A stretch of DNA of 64,000 nucleotides, from contig NZ_CP054020.1 of the NCBI RefSeq assembly GCF_013282625.1, positions 1,488,001-1,552,000 on the forward strand, read 5' to 3'. Below, piece after piece: positions 53,727-62,880 of this stretch; positions within the stretch are counted from its first letter, which is position 1; the number at the start of each line of letters is the position of its first letter. Made by a program: the position numbers and the translations under genes. The notes below the pieces were generated by a model. That model had not been told where the DNA came from. It did no database searches and was given only the letters and a program-made list of their open reading frames with translations. The DNA is from Thiomicrorhabdus xiamenensis (lineage in GTDB: Bacteria; Pseudomonadota; Gammaproteobacteria; Thiomicrospirales; Thiomicrospiraceae).

Positions 53727-54773
53727 TTAATAGTCCGGAATATCATCATCGGTAACCCACTCGACTTCAACGCCGTTATCGTAGTCGTACTCGTCATAGC
53801 CGAGCTGCTGTTCATGGAATAGCTCGATGTCTTCGCGCAGGATATCGACCAACTCCAGCATGTCGTCCGGCATAGGAGCCTTCCATTTCATTACTTTTCC
53901 GCTCACCGGGTGGGTCAGACTTAAAGCTCCGGCGTGCAGCGCCTGACGATGGAAGTGGCGCAGGTATTCAACAAATTCAGGATCCATTCTTTTCGGAATA
54001 CGGAAACGTTTGCCGTATACCGGATCGCCGACCAGCGGATATCCCAGATTCGACATATGCACGCGAATCTGGTGAGTACGACCGGTTTCCAGTTTGACGC
54101 GAATTCGGGTGTGCGCACGGAAATGCTCCAGAACTCGGTAGTGTGTGACAGCCGGTTTACCACCGGCGGCGCGTACCGCCATCTTTTTGCGGTCGCTCGG
54201 ACTACGTCCGATCGGCTTGTCGATCGTACCGCCCTGATTAAGATTGCCGACCACGACCGCGTCGTAAATACGTTCTACCGCATGACGTTGTAATTGCTCC
54301 ACCAGATGGGTCTGAGCACCGACTGTTTTAGCGACAACCATCAGGCCGGAAGTATCCTTATCAAGTCGGTGAACAATCCCCGCTCGCGGAACCTCCCGCA
54401 AAGCCGGATTATGAAACAGCAAAGCGTTCATTAGCGTACCGTCTGGATTTCCGGCACCGGGATGCACGACCAGACCGACCGGTTTATTGATGATCATAAT
54501 CGCATCGTCCTCATAGACGATATTCAGGGAAATCTGTTGCGCCTCGACCTGAGTGCTGTCTTCAAGCACTGCGTCGATTTCTGCCTTCTCTCCACCCAAA
54601 AGTGCCTGGCGCGGCTTCTTGCAAACCGTTCCGTCAATCGTTACCCGCCCGTCTTTAATCCACTGCTGGATACGGTTTCTCGAATAATCCGGCAGTTGCT
54701 GCGACAGAATGGCATCCAGACGCTGCCCTATTGCGCCGTCGGGAATTTGAATTTGAATCGTTTCTCTGGACAA
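53727..54773 (-). CDS. rluD: 23S rRNA pseudouridine synthase RluD
   Basis: Modifies uridines in helix 69 of 23S rRNA. The 348-residue protein has an S4 domain at the N-terminus (about 14-60, RLDAILSQQLPDYSRNRIQQ) and the RluA-type catalytic domain with the active Asp in IVHRLDKDTSGLMVVAKT (about 135-155), followed by LETGRTHQIRVHMSNLGYPL. The C-terminus is acidic (DYDNGVEVEWVTDDD). Genomic neighbours are as in E. coli: bamD is divergent and pgeF downstream. Confidence 0.95.
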   Translation of the reverse strand: MSRETIQIQIPDGAIGQRLDAILSQQLPDYSRNRIQQWIKDGRVTIDGTVCKKPRQALLGGEKAEIDAVLEDSTQVEAQQISLNIVYEDDAIMIINKPVGLVVHPGAGNPDGTLMNALLFHNPALREVPRAGIVHRLDKDTSGLMVVAKTVGAQTHLVEQLQRHAVERIYDAVVVGNLNQGGTIDKPIGRSPSDRKKMAVRAAGGKPAVTHYRVLEHFRAHTRIRVKLETGRTHQIRVHMSNLGYPLVGDPVYGKRFRIPKRMDPEFVEYLRHFHRQALHAGALSLTHPVSGKVMKWKAPMPDDMLELVDILREDIELFHEQQLGYDEYDYDNGVEVEWVTDDDIPDY

Positions 54774-54912
54774 AAGTCTCTCCTTGAAGTACGCCGCGGG
54801 CCATTTAATCTACCAAGTTTACCCCTGTTTTCAGACGAAAATTCGTACCGAATAAAAGCCCTGACAAAAGCTTTGAATCGCCTTGATATGACAATGTTCC
54901 CGGAATATTTTG

Positions 54913-54921
54913 TGATATACT
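54913..54921 (+). promoter_or_regulatory. Extended -10 promoter for bamD
   Basis: TGA-TATACT (54913-54921) is a good extended -10 box about 40 bases before the bamD ATG; a clear -35 is not seen, which is usual for this type. Confidence 0.5.
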
Positions 54922-54958
54922 CAACGGCAATTTTGATTATGCCGTATTGTACAAAAGA

Positions 54959-55801
54959 ATGATGAAAAAAACGTTGCTATCCGCCTTTCTTATAGGCAGC
55001 CTTTCCCTCAGCGGATGCTCGACCATTTCGAGCCTGGTCGAAAAGCCGGACGAAGAGAAAAAGGTTGAAGATTTCTATGAAGACGCAACTGAGGCATTCG
55101 AGAATCAGCAATGGGATGTTGCCATAGAGAACTATGAAAAACTCAAAGCCTACTTCCCGTATGGTTCCTATGCCGAACAGAGTTACCTTGAACTTGCGTA
55201 CTCTTATTACCGTTACGACGAGCCGGAATCCGCTATCCGCGAACTGGAAGAATTCATCCGTCTCTATCCGCGGCACAGCGAATTGGCGTATTCCTTCTAC
55301 CTGCGTGCCCTGGCGGCAGACTCGATCACTCGTAGCTGGCTGGACTCTTTCCTGACCGATCCGGCAAGCCGCGATACAAAGTCGGCGGACCGCGCCTATG
55401 GCTACTATGTCGAATTGATCAATCGCTTCCCGAACAGTAAATATGCCCAGCAGGCAGCTAAACGCCTTCTGGTGCTGCGCAATCAGATGGCCCGCCATGA
55501 AATTCAGGTGGCCAACTTCTATATGAAGCGTGAAGCTTATCTCGCTGCCGCCAACCGTGCCAAGCGCGTATTGGAACAATACCCGAATGCCGCGGTCACC
55601 GGTGAAGCACTGAAAATTCTGGCATTCTCATACGATAAACTGGGCATGAACCAGAACCGTGACGACGTGCTTAAGGTGTACGAGTTGAACCGCGATGCAC
55701 TGGGCGTCAAAACAGCAACCAGTCACCAGATGGACAGTCTCGCCGAGCCGAACCGCTCGACCTTCGACTCCGTCTGGGAAGGTATTAAAGACCTGTTTTA
55801 G
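54959..55801 (+). CDS. bamD: Outer-membrane assembly lipoprotein BamD
   Basis: Essential part of the BAM machinery inserting outer-membrane beta-barrels. The 280-residue lipoprotein has lipobox LSLSGC, then five TPR-like repeats: YEDATEAFENQQWDVAIENY, YPFYGSYAEQ-type AYFPYGSYAEQSYLELAYSY, FIRLYPRHSELAYSFYLRAL, LINRFPNSKYAQQAAKRLLV, VLEQYPNAAVTGEALKILA. Two adjacent ATGs at 54959 and 54962 are possible; the TTG four codons earlier is less likely. Divergent from rluD. Confidence 0.95.
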   Translation: MMKKTLLSAFLIGSLSLSGCSTISSLVEKPDEEKKVEDFYEDATEAFENQQWDVAIENYEKLKAYFPYGSYAEQSYLELAYSYYRYDEPESAIRELEEFIRLYPRHSELAYSFYLRALAADSITRSWLDSFLTDPASRDTKSADRAYGYYVELINRFPNSKYAQQAAKRLLVLRNQMARHEIQVANFYMKREAYLAAANRAKRVLEQYPNAAVTGEALKILAFSYDKLGMNQNRDDVLKVYELNRDALGVKTATSHQMDSLAEPNRSTFDSVWEGIKDLF

Positions 55802-55843
55802 GCGCAATATCAGTTATTGACGACTCAATACGATCACAATAAC

Positions 55844-55881
55844 AAAAAACCGGAGTTCAGCTCGCTGACTCCGGTTTTTTT
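55844..55881. terminator. Bidirectional terminator between bamD and nadE
   Basis: AAAAAACCGGAGT (55844-55856) and ACTCCGGTTTTTT (55868-55880) form a strong 13-bp stem with A/T tails on both sides. Confidence 0.92.
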
Positions 55882-55908
55882 ATTTTCCGAATAACGAATA
55901 ATTGTAAA

Positions 55909-57534
55909 TTATTCTTTGTAACCGCTGGTAATCGGATAACGTCGATCACGACCGAAAGCACGGTGGGTGATTTTAACGCCCGGTGCCGCCTGACGACGTT
56001 TATATTCGCTGCGATCAATCAAACGGATAACGCGACGCACTTCTTCTTCCGAATAGCCCATAGTGACAATTTCCTGCGGTGTCTTATCCTGCTTCACATA
56101 CGCCTTGATGATCGTATCCAAAGTATCATAATCCGGCAGGGAATCCTGATCCTTCTGATCCGGGCGCAGTTCCGCAGACGGAGGACGGGTAATGACACGT
56201 TCAGGGATTACCGGAGAAAGCGTATTGCGATACTGTGCCAAGCGATAAACCATGGTTTTCGGAACATCTTTCAACGGAGAGAAGCCACCGACCATATCCC
56301 CGTATAGCGTCGAATAACCAACAGCTACTTCCGATTTATTACTGGTTGCCAGCACCATTTTCCCGGTTTTATTGGAAATCGCCATTAACAGTGTGCCGCG
56401 AATTCGTGCCTGAAGATTCTCTTCGGTTATATCCGCTTCGGTACCGGCCAGCGTCGCCTGCAGAGAAGATTCGAAAGCCTGATACATCGGCTCGATCGGA
56501 ATAGACTGATACTTAACCCCCATAACACTGGCTTGCTCGGCTGCGTCTTCCTGACTGATCTGAGCGGTATAACGGAACGGCATCATAACCGCCTCGACCC
56601 GATCAGCGCCCAAAGCGTCAACCGCAACCGCCAGCGTCAGCGCCGAATCAATGCCACCGGAAAGCCCTAAGAGCACACCCGAAAAACCGTTCTTGGCGAC
56701 ATAATCATGCACCCCGGTAATCAATGCCTGATAGACCCGCGCTTCATCTTGATACAGTTCCGACTTGGCTCCGGGCACGACAACGGTCGAGCCGTTCTGC
56801 TTGAGTAGAGCCACTTCGGTCAACTGACTACTGAATTCGGCACTTTGTACACAGACATCGCCGTCGGCACTCATCACAAAAGAGCCGCCGTCAAAAACCA
56901 GTTCATCCTGACCACCAACCTGATTGACATAGACAATCGGCAGACCGGTTTCGTTAACGCGATGCGACAGGGTTTCAATCCGATCCTGATGCTTTTCCTG
57001 CGAGAACGGCGACGCGTTCAAAGTTAACAGAATCTCGGCTCCGGCCTGCTTGGCCTGAGCCGCCGGAGAGATTTTCCAGATATCTTCGCAGATCAGGATT
57101 CCGAATTTGATTCCTTTGAATTCCACAACGCAAGCCTGATTGCCCGACCTGAAATAACGCTGTTCATCAAAAACGCTGTAATTCGGCAGGTTCTGCTTGA
57201 TGTAACTGGCCTGAATCTGACCGTCGGCAATAAAAGCGGCCATATTAAAACGCTCACCCAGCTCATCCACCATCGGGTAGCCAACTACACAAGCGATATC
57301 CTCAGCAGACTGGGCAACTTGCAAAAGCGCTTCTTCGACCTGAGGATAAAGCCCTTCTCTGAGCAGCAGATCTTCCGGCGGATAACCGGTGATGGTCATT
57401 TCCGGGAACACGACCAGGTCGGCGCCCTTCAACTTGGCCTCTTGCAATTGATCGATAATGAGATTCACATTTCCGGCAATATCCCCCACTTTCGGGTTAA
57501 TTTGCGCCATGACGAGTTTGACGGTATCGGTCAT
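55909..57534 (-). CDS. nadE: Glutamine-dependent NAD+ synthetase
   Basis: Last step of NAD synthesis, amidating deamido-NAD. A 541-residue two-domain enzyme: N-terminal nitrilase-type amidase (about 1-260; E in VVFPEMTITGYP, K in QNLPNYSVFDEQRYF, Cys in FGILICEDIWK), and C-terminal PP-loop synthetase with VLLGLSGGIDSALTLAVAVD (about 290-310) and LATSNKSEVAVGYSTLYGDM. C-terminus RRYPITSGYKE. AAAGGA precedes the start. Isolated between terminator and sucD. Confidence 0.95.
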   Translation of the reverse strand: MTDTVKLVMAQINPKVGDIAGNVNLIIDQLQEAKLKGADLVVFPEMTITGYPPEDLLLREGLYPQVEEALLQVAQSAEDIACVVGYPMVDELGERFNMAAFIADGQIQASYIKQNLPNYSVFDEQRYFRSGNQACVVEFKGIKFGILICEDIWKISPAAQAKQAGAEILLTLNASPFSQEKHQDRIETLSHRVNETGLPIVYVNQVGGQDELVFDGGSFVMSADGDVCVQSAEFSSQLTEVALLKQNGSTVVVPGAKSELYQDEARVYQALITGVHDYVAKNGFSGVLLGLSGGIDSALTLAVAVDALGADRVEAVMMPFRYTAQISQEDAAEQASVMGVKYQSIPIEPMYQAFESSLQATLAGTEADITEENLQARIRGTLLMAISNKTGKMVLATSNKSEVAVGYSTLYGDMVGGFSPLKDVPKTMVYRLAQYRNTLSPVIPERVITRPPSAELRPDQKDQDSLPDYDTLDTIIKAYVKQDKTPQEIVTMGYSEEEVRRVIRLIDRSEYKRRQAAPGVKITHRAFGRDRRYPITSGYKE

Positions 57535-57672
57535 TGAAGATTCCTTTAGCCAAGCAGTGAAGATGGACTGGCTGATAAGAGTCGAACTTATATCGGTTGA
57601 ATAAAATCAATCGATTATGGGTGTTTCCGGCGCCTCATAAAAGTGCAGCCGGAGATGTAATATTAAAATCGT

Positions 57673-58554
57673 TTAGGAGAAATGTTTCAGCATTGCCGTG
57701 CCCAAATCCGCCGGCGAATCAACAACGGTCACATTGGCAGCTCGTAGCGCAGCAAATTTTGCTTCCGCTGTACCCTTACCACCGGAAACAATTGCTCCGG
57801 CATGCCCCATACGTTTGCCCGGAGGCGCGGTAACACCGGCGATATAGGCGACGACCGGTTTCGTCACGTTGGCAGCAATATACTCGGCAGCATCTTCTTC
57901 TGCCTGACCGCCGATCTCACCGACCATAATAATCCCTTCCGTCTGAGGATCTTCCTGGAACAGACGCAGGCAGTCGATAAAGTTCATTCCCTGAATCGGG
58001 TCACCACCAATACCGACACAAGTCGATTGACCGAGTCCGTTAGTCGTTGTTTGATGAACCGCTTCGTAGGTCAGCGTTCCGGAACGCGAAACGATACCGA
58101 TCTTTCCTGGCTGGTGAATATGACCCGGCATAATACCGATTTTACAGCCATCGCCATTGTCGCCCGGAGTAATCAGACCCGGACAGTTCGGACCGATCAG
58201 ATAGGCATCGGATTTTTCCAGCACCGCACGAACCTTCAGCATATCCGCAACCGGAATTCCCTCGGTAATACAGGTAATCACCTTGATCCCGGCGTCGATC
58301 GCCTCGATAATCGAATCGGCGGCAAATGCCGGCGGCACATAAATCATCGATGCTTCGGCACCGGCCAGTTCTACCGCTTCGCGAACCGTGTTGAAAACCG
58401 GCAGACCAAGGTGGGTCTGACCGCCCTTGCCCGGCGTCACGCCACCGACCATTTTAGTTCCGTAAGCGATCGCCTGTTCCGAGTGGAAAGTCCCTTGTTT
58501 ACCGGTGAACCCCTGACAAATAACTTTGGTGTCTTTATTAATTAAAATACTCAT
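57673..58554 (-). CDS. sucD: Succinyl-CoA synthetase, alpha subunit
   Basis: TCA-cycle enzyme subunit carrying the phospho-histidine and CoA site. In 293 residues: [20 protein letters not shown] at the start, [62 protein letters not shown] and the active His in [20 protein letters not shown] (about 248). It starts 15 bases after sucC. 2-oxoglutarate dehydrogenase genes are not in the window. Confidence 0.97.
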   Translation of the reverse strand: MSILINKDTKVICQGFTGKQGTFHSEQAIAYGTKMVGGVTPGKGGQTHLGLPVFNTVREAVELAGAEASMIYVPPAFAADSIIEAIDAGIKVITCITEGIPVADMLKVRAVLEKSDAYLIGPNCPGLITPGDNGDGCKIGIMPGHIHQPGKIGIVSRSGTLTYEAVHQTTTNGLGQSTCVGIGGDPIQGMNFIDCLRLFQEDPQTEGIIMVGEIGGQAEEDAAEYIAANVTKPVVAYIAGVTAPPGKRMGHAGAIVSGGKGTAEAKFAALRAANVTVVDSPADLGTAMLKHFS

Positions 58555-58569
58555 CTTTTCCGCTCTGCC

Positions 58570-59730
58570 TTATTTTGCCAGTTCAACCACTTTCTTCGCT
58601 GCATCCGCCAGACCGTCGGCACTGACAATACTCAGACCGCTTTGCGCCAGCTTCTCTTTACCCAGCTCAACATTGGTTCCTTCCAAACGAACCACTACCG
58701 GAATTTCCAAACCGACTTCCTGTACCGCCTGAATAATCCCATCGGCAATCAGGTCGCAACGTACGATTCCGCCGAAAATATTCACTAGAATCGACTTAAC
58801 CTCTTTCGAAGACAGAATCAGTTTAAAGGCTTCCGCAACGCGCTCAGGCGTAGCACCGCCCCCGACATCAAGAAAGTTGGCCGGCGAACCGCCATTCAGC
58901 TTAATCAGATCCATGGTTGCCATCGCCAGACCGGCACCATTCACCATACAGCCGATATCACCGTCCAACGCGATATAGTTCAGTTGATGCTCCGATGCTT
59001 TGGCTTCACGTTCGTCTTCCTGAGAGAAATCACGCATCGCCACCAGATCCGGCTGACGGTACAGAGCGTTGGAATCGATATTCACTTTCGCGTCCAGAGC
59101 GATCAGATTGTTATCTGCCGTGCGGATCAAAGGGTTAATCTCCAACTGGGAAACATCTTTGTCCAGTGCCAGCTGATAGAACTTATTCATTAGCTGTCCA
59201 AGCTGTTTGAAGGCATCGCCGGTGAGACCCAGCGCAAAACCGACTTCACGACACTGATACGGCATAACACCGACCGTCGGATCGATGTGTACAGTGAAAA
59301 TTTTCTCAGGAGAGGTTTCCGCGACTTCCTCGATATCCATACCGCCGGCTGCTGAAATGACAAACGTATGTTTACGCTCCACTCGATCAACCAGCAGGCT
59401 AAGGTACAACTCTTCTTCGATATCCAGGGTTTCTTCGATCAGCAAACTGTTGATCGGCAGTTCTTTACCAGCAGTCTGAATCGTCGCCAGTTTGGAACCC
59501 AGCAGCGATGCCGCAACCTCTTTGGCTTCCCCTGCCGTTTTGACCAGCTTAACACCGCCAGCCTTACCACGAGCACCAGCGTGAATCTGCGCCTTGACCA
59601 CCCATGCCTGAGAACCGACTTTCTGCATAGCCGCATCCAACTGCGTAAGGTCTTCGATCAACTCCCCTTTCGGGATGCCTATGCCATACTGCGCGAAGAG
59701 CGCTTTGGCCTGATACTCATGTAGGTTCAT
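58570..59730 (-). CDS. sucC: Succinyl-CoA synthetase, beta subunit
   Basis: ATP-grasp subunit that forms succinyl-CoA with SucD. In 386 residues: MNLHEYQAKALFAQYGIGIP, KAQIHAGARGKAGGVKLVKT, AAGGMDIEEVAETSPEKIF, LEINPLIRTADNNLIALDAK, and NFLDVGGGATPERVAEAFKL, all close to the family. Expressed with sucD. Confidence 0.97.
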   Translation of the reverse strand: MNLHEYQAKALFAQYGIGIPKGELIEDLTQLDAAMQKVGSQAWVVKAQIHAGARGKAGGVKLVKTAGEAKEVAASLLGSKLATIQTAGKELPINSLLIEETLDIEEELYLSLLVDRVERKHTFVISAAGGMDIEEVAETSPEKIFTVHIDPTVGVMPYQCREVGFALGLTGDAFKQLGQLMNKFYQLALDKDVSQLEINPLIRTADNNLIALDAKVNIDSNALYRQPDLVAMRDFSQEDEREAKASEHQLNYIALDGDIGCMVNGAGLAMATMDLIKLNGGSPANFLDVGGGATPERVAEAFKLILSSKEVKSILVNIFGGIVRCDLIADGIIQAVQEVGLEIPVVVRLEGTNVELGKEKLAQSGLSIVSADGLADAAKKVVELAK

Positions 59731-59916
59731 TAATTCTCTTCTCCAAAATTCCCAGACATCGGGAGCAATTCAAAAATTGCCGATTATTGTAAGATTTTTA
59801 GCGGTATTTTGCATCCACCAATCCGCTGTTTAGCGCCTTTTAAAGACGTAATTGCTCTTTCTCGCCACGGATTCCGTAACAAAATTCCCATACTCGAATT
59901 TGCCCGTCTCCGAGAA

Positions 59917-59925
59917 TGGTAGAAT
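59917..59925 (+). promoter_or_regulatory. Extended -10 promoter for the PP0621-family gene
   Basis: TGG-TAGAAT (59917-59925) about 35 bases before the TTG start at 59961. Confidence 0.4.
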
Positions 59926-59960
59926 AGGCTTCATTCAAAGACACATTTTGAGGGAATGTT

Positions 59961-60212
59961 TTGCGCGCTATATTTCTTTTTTTAATCGTCATTATTGTTT
60001 TTCTTCTGATTATGACCATTATCCGCGGTCGCCAAGAGCGTAAATTCGCTAAAGAGCAACAAGAACAACAGGAAAAAAACCGCAAAGACACGGCACAAAA
60101 GATGATTTCATGCGAGGTATGCCACGCCTACCTGCCTGAAAAAGACGCGATCTGCCGAGACGGTAAATGCTTCTGCGGCGAGGAACATCTTCGTCAATAC
60201 GAAAACGGCTGA
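59961..60212 (+). CDS. PP0621 family small membrane-anchored protein
   Basis: An 83-residue protein with TTG start (GAGGGAATGTT before it), an N-terminal membrane helix (RAIFLFLIVIIVFLLIMTII), a Glu/Lys/Gln-rich coil, then the PP0621-type zinc-ribbon-like end with Cys at CEVCHAYLPEKDAICRDGKCFC. Function unknown; the four or five Cys suggest a metal knuckle on the cytoplasmic side. Converges with the FKBP gene with only 15 bases between stops. Confidence 0.75.
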   Translation: MRAIFLFLIVIIVFLLIMTIIRGRQERKFAKEQQEQQEKNRKDTAQKMISCEVCHAYLPEKDAICRDGKCFCGEEHLRQYENG

Positions 60213-60227
60213 GCAATCACCTGATCA

Positions 60228-60680
60228 CTAGTCGTGAATCGCCTCGATGGTTGCCGTAAAACGGACATCGGTATCAGCCAGGGGGTGATTGAAATCAACG
60301 GTCACCGTTTCTTCGTTGACTTCAAGAATGGTGCCAGGAATCTCTTGGCCGGTAGGCGTATTAAAGCCGATCACCAGCCCTTTTTCCGGAGGAAGCTCGG
60401 CGGAAAAACTGTCCCGCGGCATCTTATGGATATTATCCGGGTTAGAACGGCCAAAAGCACGATCCGGTGACAATGTCAGTTTTGCCGTGGTGCCCAACTC
60501 CAACCCGACCAATAACTCTTCAATCTTGTCCAGAAACTCGCCTTGACCCAGTTTGAAACGCATAGGGGCTTCTCTACTCGCCTCTTCAATCAGAGTGCCG
60601 TCCATTAACTCCAATTTAAAACTCAGACTGATTTCGCTGTCTTCTTTGACAGTCGGCAAAGGTGACTTCACTTCACTCAT
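60228..60680 (-). CDS. FKBP-type peptidyl-prolyl isomerase, SlpA/FkpB-like
   Basis: A 150-residue cytoplasmic isomerase with SlyD/SlpA-like layout: SLSFKLELMDGTLIEEASRE, PMRFKLGQGEFLDKIEELLV, GTTAKLTLSPDRAFGRSNPD in the IF (insert-in-flap) region, and a C-terminal TVDFNHPLADTDVRFTATIE. SlyD's His-rich tail is missing, so the SlpA type is more likely. GGAAATAA lies before the start. Confidence 0.9.
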   Translation of the reverse strand: MSEVKSPLPTVKEDSEISLSFKLELMDGTLIEEASREAPMRFKLGQGEFLDKIEELLVGLELGTTAKLTLSPDRAFGRSNPDNIHKMPRDSFSAELPPEKGLVIGFNTPTGQEIPGTILEVNEETVTVDFNHPLADTDVRFTATIEAIHD

Positions 60681-60723
60681 TTTTTTATTTCCATCAATAA
60701 GAATTTACATAAAACCCGCAGAC

Positions 60724-60773
60724 AAAAAAAAAGCGCTCGGATCAGTATTAAAACCTCAATCTCTAAGCGCTTT
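60724..60773 (-). terminator. Terminator-like hairpin after the lipoprotein gene
   Basis: AAAGCGCT (60730-60737) and AGCGCTTT (60766-60773) pair around a 28-base loop, with a nine-base T-run following on the minus strand. Confidence 0.6.
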
Positions 60774-60793
60774 GATCAATTCGGGACACCCGA

Positions 60794-61240
60794 TCAGGTT
60801 TTCCCAAACAGACTGAACGGCTCTTCAGGTACATCCTGGCAACGGATATGCCATTCCAGGGTATAACCGCACTCGCCATCGCATAATGCATCGGATGCAG
60901 CCAGTTCACCGTCTTTTCTCGCCTGACGCGACAACGGAACATAACCGATCGGACACAGCTGCTTGGCCACGGTTCGAAAATGCGAGGAATCAAAAGATTT
61001 GAAGCTTTCGTGCGAAGACTGCCAGATCAGGTATTCGTTTTCCGCTAACTGTTTGTTGTGAACATCCTCTTCCAGTTTTTGAAGCGAATGACCGATTGCC
61101 GATAGCCCCTGTTCGATTTTCGCGGCTCCGCTTTGAACCGAACAGCCGGACGCCAAAAACGAGACGGCAACAAGCAGGGAAAGAGACCCGATACCGTGTC
61201 TCAGAAATTTTGAAGGTTTAGATGCCATTTTAGTGTTCAT
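60794..61240 (-). CDS. Predicted lipoprotein, unknown family
   Basis: A 148-residue protein with a leader ending at the lipobox FLASGC (Cys about 33). The mature part begins SVQSGAAKIEQGLSAIGHSL and includes a coiled-coil (LEEDVHNKQLAENEYLIWQS) and three Cys after it (LCPIGYVPL, ALCDGECGYTLEWHIRCQD). No family is recognised. Two starts (61240, 61228) are possible and neither has a strong ribosome site. Part of a run of small envelope-protein genes. Confidence 0.6.
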   Translation of the reverse strand: MNTKMASKPSKFLRHGIGSLSLLVAVSFLASGCSVQSGAAKIEQGLSAIGHSLQKLEEDVHNKQLAENEYLIWQSSHESFKSFDSSHFRTVAKQLCPIGYVPLSRQARKDGELAASDALCDGECGYTLEWHIRCQDVPEEPFSLFGKT

Positions 61241-61328
61241 TAATTTGAAATCGCTCTCAAACCCGACGTAAACGATTAGCACTGGATCGGGCATTTTTGA
61301 ATTAACGCATCTTAGCAAATTTACGCGT

Positions 61329-61637
61329 CTATTGCGGCAATATTTGCGCCTTAGTCCCTTTTTCGGTAATGATGTAACACATATTGGTATTCACCTTCTT
61401 ACCATCAACAAGCAAAGAGGTTCCCAAGGTATCTTCCGGATTAATTCGGACATCGCCTTCGAATACTTTCAGCAATTTACCGCTCATACAGCTGTAAATC
61501 TCAATACGACGATCCAGGCCAACCCAATCCGACTGCAGATTTTTAGCGCTGTTGGCCACCTTGTCACAACCACCGATTATAAAAGGGGTGGCTGCAAGAG
61601 ATGTGAGCAGAAGAAGTTTCGCGAACGTTTTTTTCAT
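61329..61637 (-). CDS. Predicted small lipoprotein
   Basis: A 102-residue protein with a lipobox (FIIGGC, Cys about 24). The mature part has IEIYSCMSGKLLKVFEGDVR and VNTNMCYIITEKGTKAQILP, with two more Cys. No family is recognised. It lies 21 bases after the next gene upstream, so co-transcribed. Confidence 0.6.
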   Translation of the reverse strand: MKKTFAKLLLLTSLAATPFIIGGCDKVANSAKNLQSDWVGLDRRIEIYSCMSGKLLKVFEGDVRINPEDTLGTSLLVDGKKVNTNMCYIITEKGTKAQILPQ

Positions 61638-61658
61638 ACCGTTACCTTTTTAAACGGC

Positions 61659-62000
61659 CTATTTTTCCGGCCCGATTTCATCATGCACGTTCTCTTCATG
61701 CACTTTATTGAAAGCGTCCGATACGGTATCGGCAGCGCCGGACGCAGCCTCTTTAGTTGACTCCCAGGCATTCACATAAGTCTGCCTGTCGCTTACGGTA
61801 TCGACCACACCTTTAGCGCCTTCTTTAACAGACTGCATGGTTTCGGATTCTTTGGCATCCTGAGTCCATTCCGACACCTTTTCCTTGCTTGTGGTCCAGG
61901 CGTTACCCGCAGCCTCCTTGGTATCTTCCCACCAGTCGGCATGCGCGATCACAGGTGAACACAATAAATAACCAGCCAATAATAGAGCACTTTTCTTCAT
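61659..62000 (-). CDS. Secreted amphipathic-helix protein (LEA/apolipoprotein-like repeats)
   Basis: A 113-residue protein with signal peptide (MKKSALLLAGYLLCSPVIAHA). The mature part is almost all helix with repeated units: WEDTKEAAGNAWTTSKEKVS, EWTQDAKESETMQSVKEGAK, GVVDTVSDRQTYVNAWESTK and EAASGAADTVSDAFNKV. This looks like the 11-residue-type repeats of LEA or apolipoprotein proteins, which coat membranes or protect proteins in stress; the role here is inferred only from shape. AAGGGG lies before the start. Confidence 0.65.
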   Translation of the reverse strand: MKKSALLLAGYLLCSPVIAHADWWEDTKEAAGNAWTTSKEKVSEWTQDAKESETMQSVKEGAKGVVDTVSDRQTYVNAWESTKEAASGAADTVSDAFNKVHEENVHDEIGPEK

Positions 62001-62015
62001 CTATAACCCCTTATT

Positions 62016-62048
62016 TAAAAAGCACCTGATTGTAAGACCAGGTGCTTT
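62016..62048 (-). terminator. Intrinsic terminator of the cytochrome gene
   Basis: AAAGCACCTG (62019-62028) and CAGGTGCTTT (62039-62048) with 10-base loop, followed by T's on the minus strand. It is 82 bases after the cytochrome stop and just ahead of the next gene's ribosome site. Confidence 0.75.
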
Positions 62049-62130
62049 ATATAATTCACTGGGCAAACCGGAAAAAATCCGGGGTTGCCTAACAATCAAC
62101 AGCCACGTCTATAGTATCCGACGCCGGCAG

Positions 62131-62694
62131 TTACAGCTGATTGACGTACTCGGCGACCGCCTGCATATCTGCATCAGAAAGGCCCGAAGCCATCGGTGCC
62201 ATCATACCGGTCAAAGGTCCGATCTGCTCGCCGGCCTTATAACGTTGCAGTTTGTCAACAACAGCATCAACAGCCTGTCCGGCAAGCTTAGGACCGACAC
62301 CACCTTCACCCTGAGCACCGTGACAACCGACGCAGGTCGCATAGACTTTATCTCCGGAGACAGCAGCCGGTTCAGGAGCAGGTGCATTAACAACCTCTTT
62401 GACTTGCTCGCTGGCCTTTTCTACTTGTGCGGCCACTTCTTGCTCAACAGCCTCTTTGGCTTCTTCAACAACCTTAGGCATATCGCTTTCTTCAGCCAGA
62501 GGCGCTTTCGTTTCAGCCGTCGGTTCAGGCTGTTTGACATCCATAGTGTTCGTCATCTGAGTGGACTCTTGTGGCGCTGCCGTTTGCTCGGCACTGTCAT
62601 CCGAACTATCCGAGCAGGCCGTTAAACTCAATGCGCCCGCCATCATCAACAGGGCCAGAAACTTTTTTGAAATTAGAGATGTTTTTACATACAT
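62131..62694 (-). CDS. Lipoprotein c-type cytochrome (c5-like)
   Basis: A 187-residue protein. The leader ends with lipobox LSLTAC (Cys about 27), and an acidic, Ala/Glu/Pro-rich linker of about 75 residues (about 28-103) leads to a C-terminal class I cytochrome domain with YATCVGCHGAQGEGGVGPKL (CxxCH near residue 120) and the Met ligand in LTGMMAPMASGLSDADMQAV. Probably a membrane-tethered electron carrier in the periplasm, long linker acting as an arm. The start at 62694 has AAAGG upstream. Possible electron partner of FccAB, inferred. Confidence 0.85.
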   Translation of the reverse strand: MYVKTSLISKKFLALLMMAGALSLTACSDSSDDSAEQTAAPQESTQMTNTMDVKQPEPTAETKAPLAEESDMPKVVEEAKEAVEQEVAAQVEKASEQVKEVVNAPAPEPAAVSGDKVYATCVGCHGAQGEGGVGPKLAGQAVDAVVDKLQRYKAGEQIGPLTGMMAPMASGLSDADMQAVAEYVNQL

Positions 62695-62880
62695 ATCAAT
62701 CAACCTTTACCGCCACAGGCGAGTTATTTAAATCCGGTAGAGTTGCCACTATAACCAAGCCGAGCGGCTATGACAATCATTACCCGCCCCCTTAATTTGC
62801 GATCCAAATTCATTCTCTCTCAGCCCGCCCGGAAAAGTCTGACAAGAAGCTGGAACCTGTTACCAATACAGTACGCAACA

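Noticed and set aside
57802-58545. 247-codon frame antisense to sucD
   Set aside because: Shadow of the real sucD coding sequence; low-complexity Asn/Arg-rich product.
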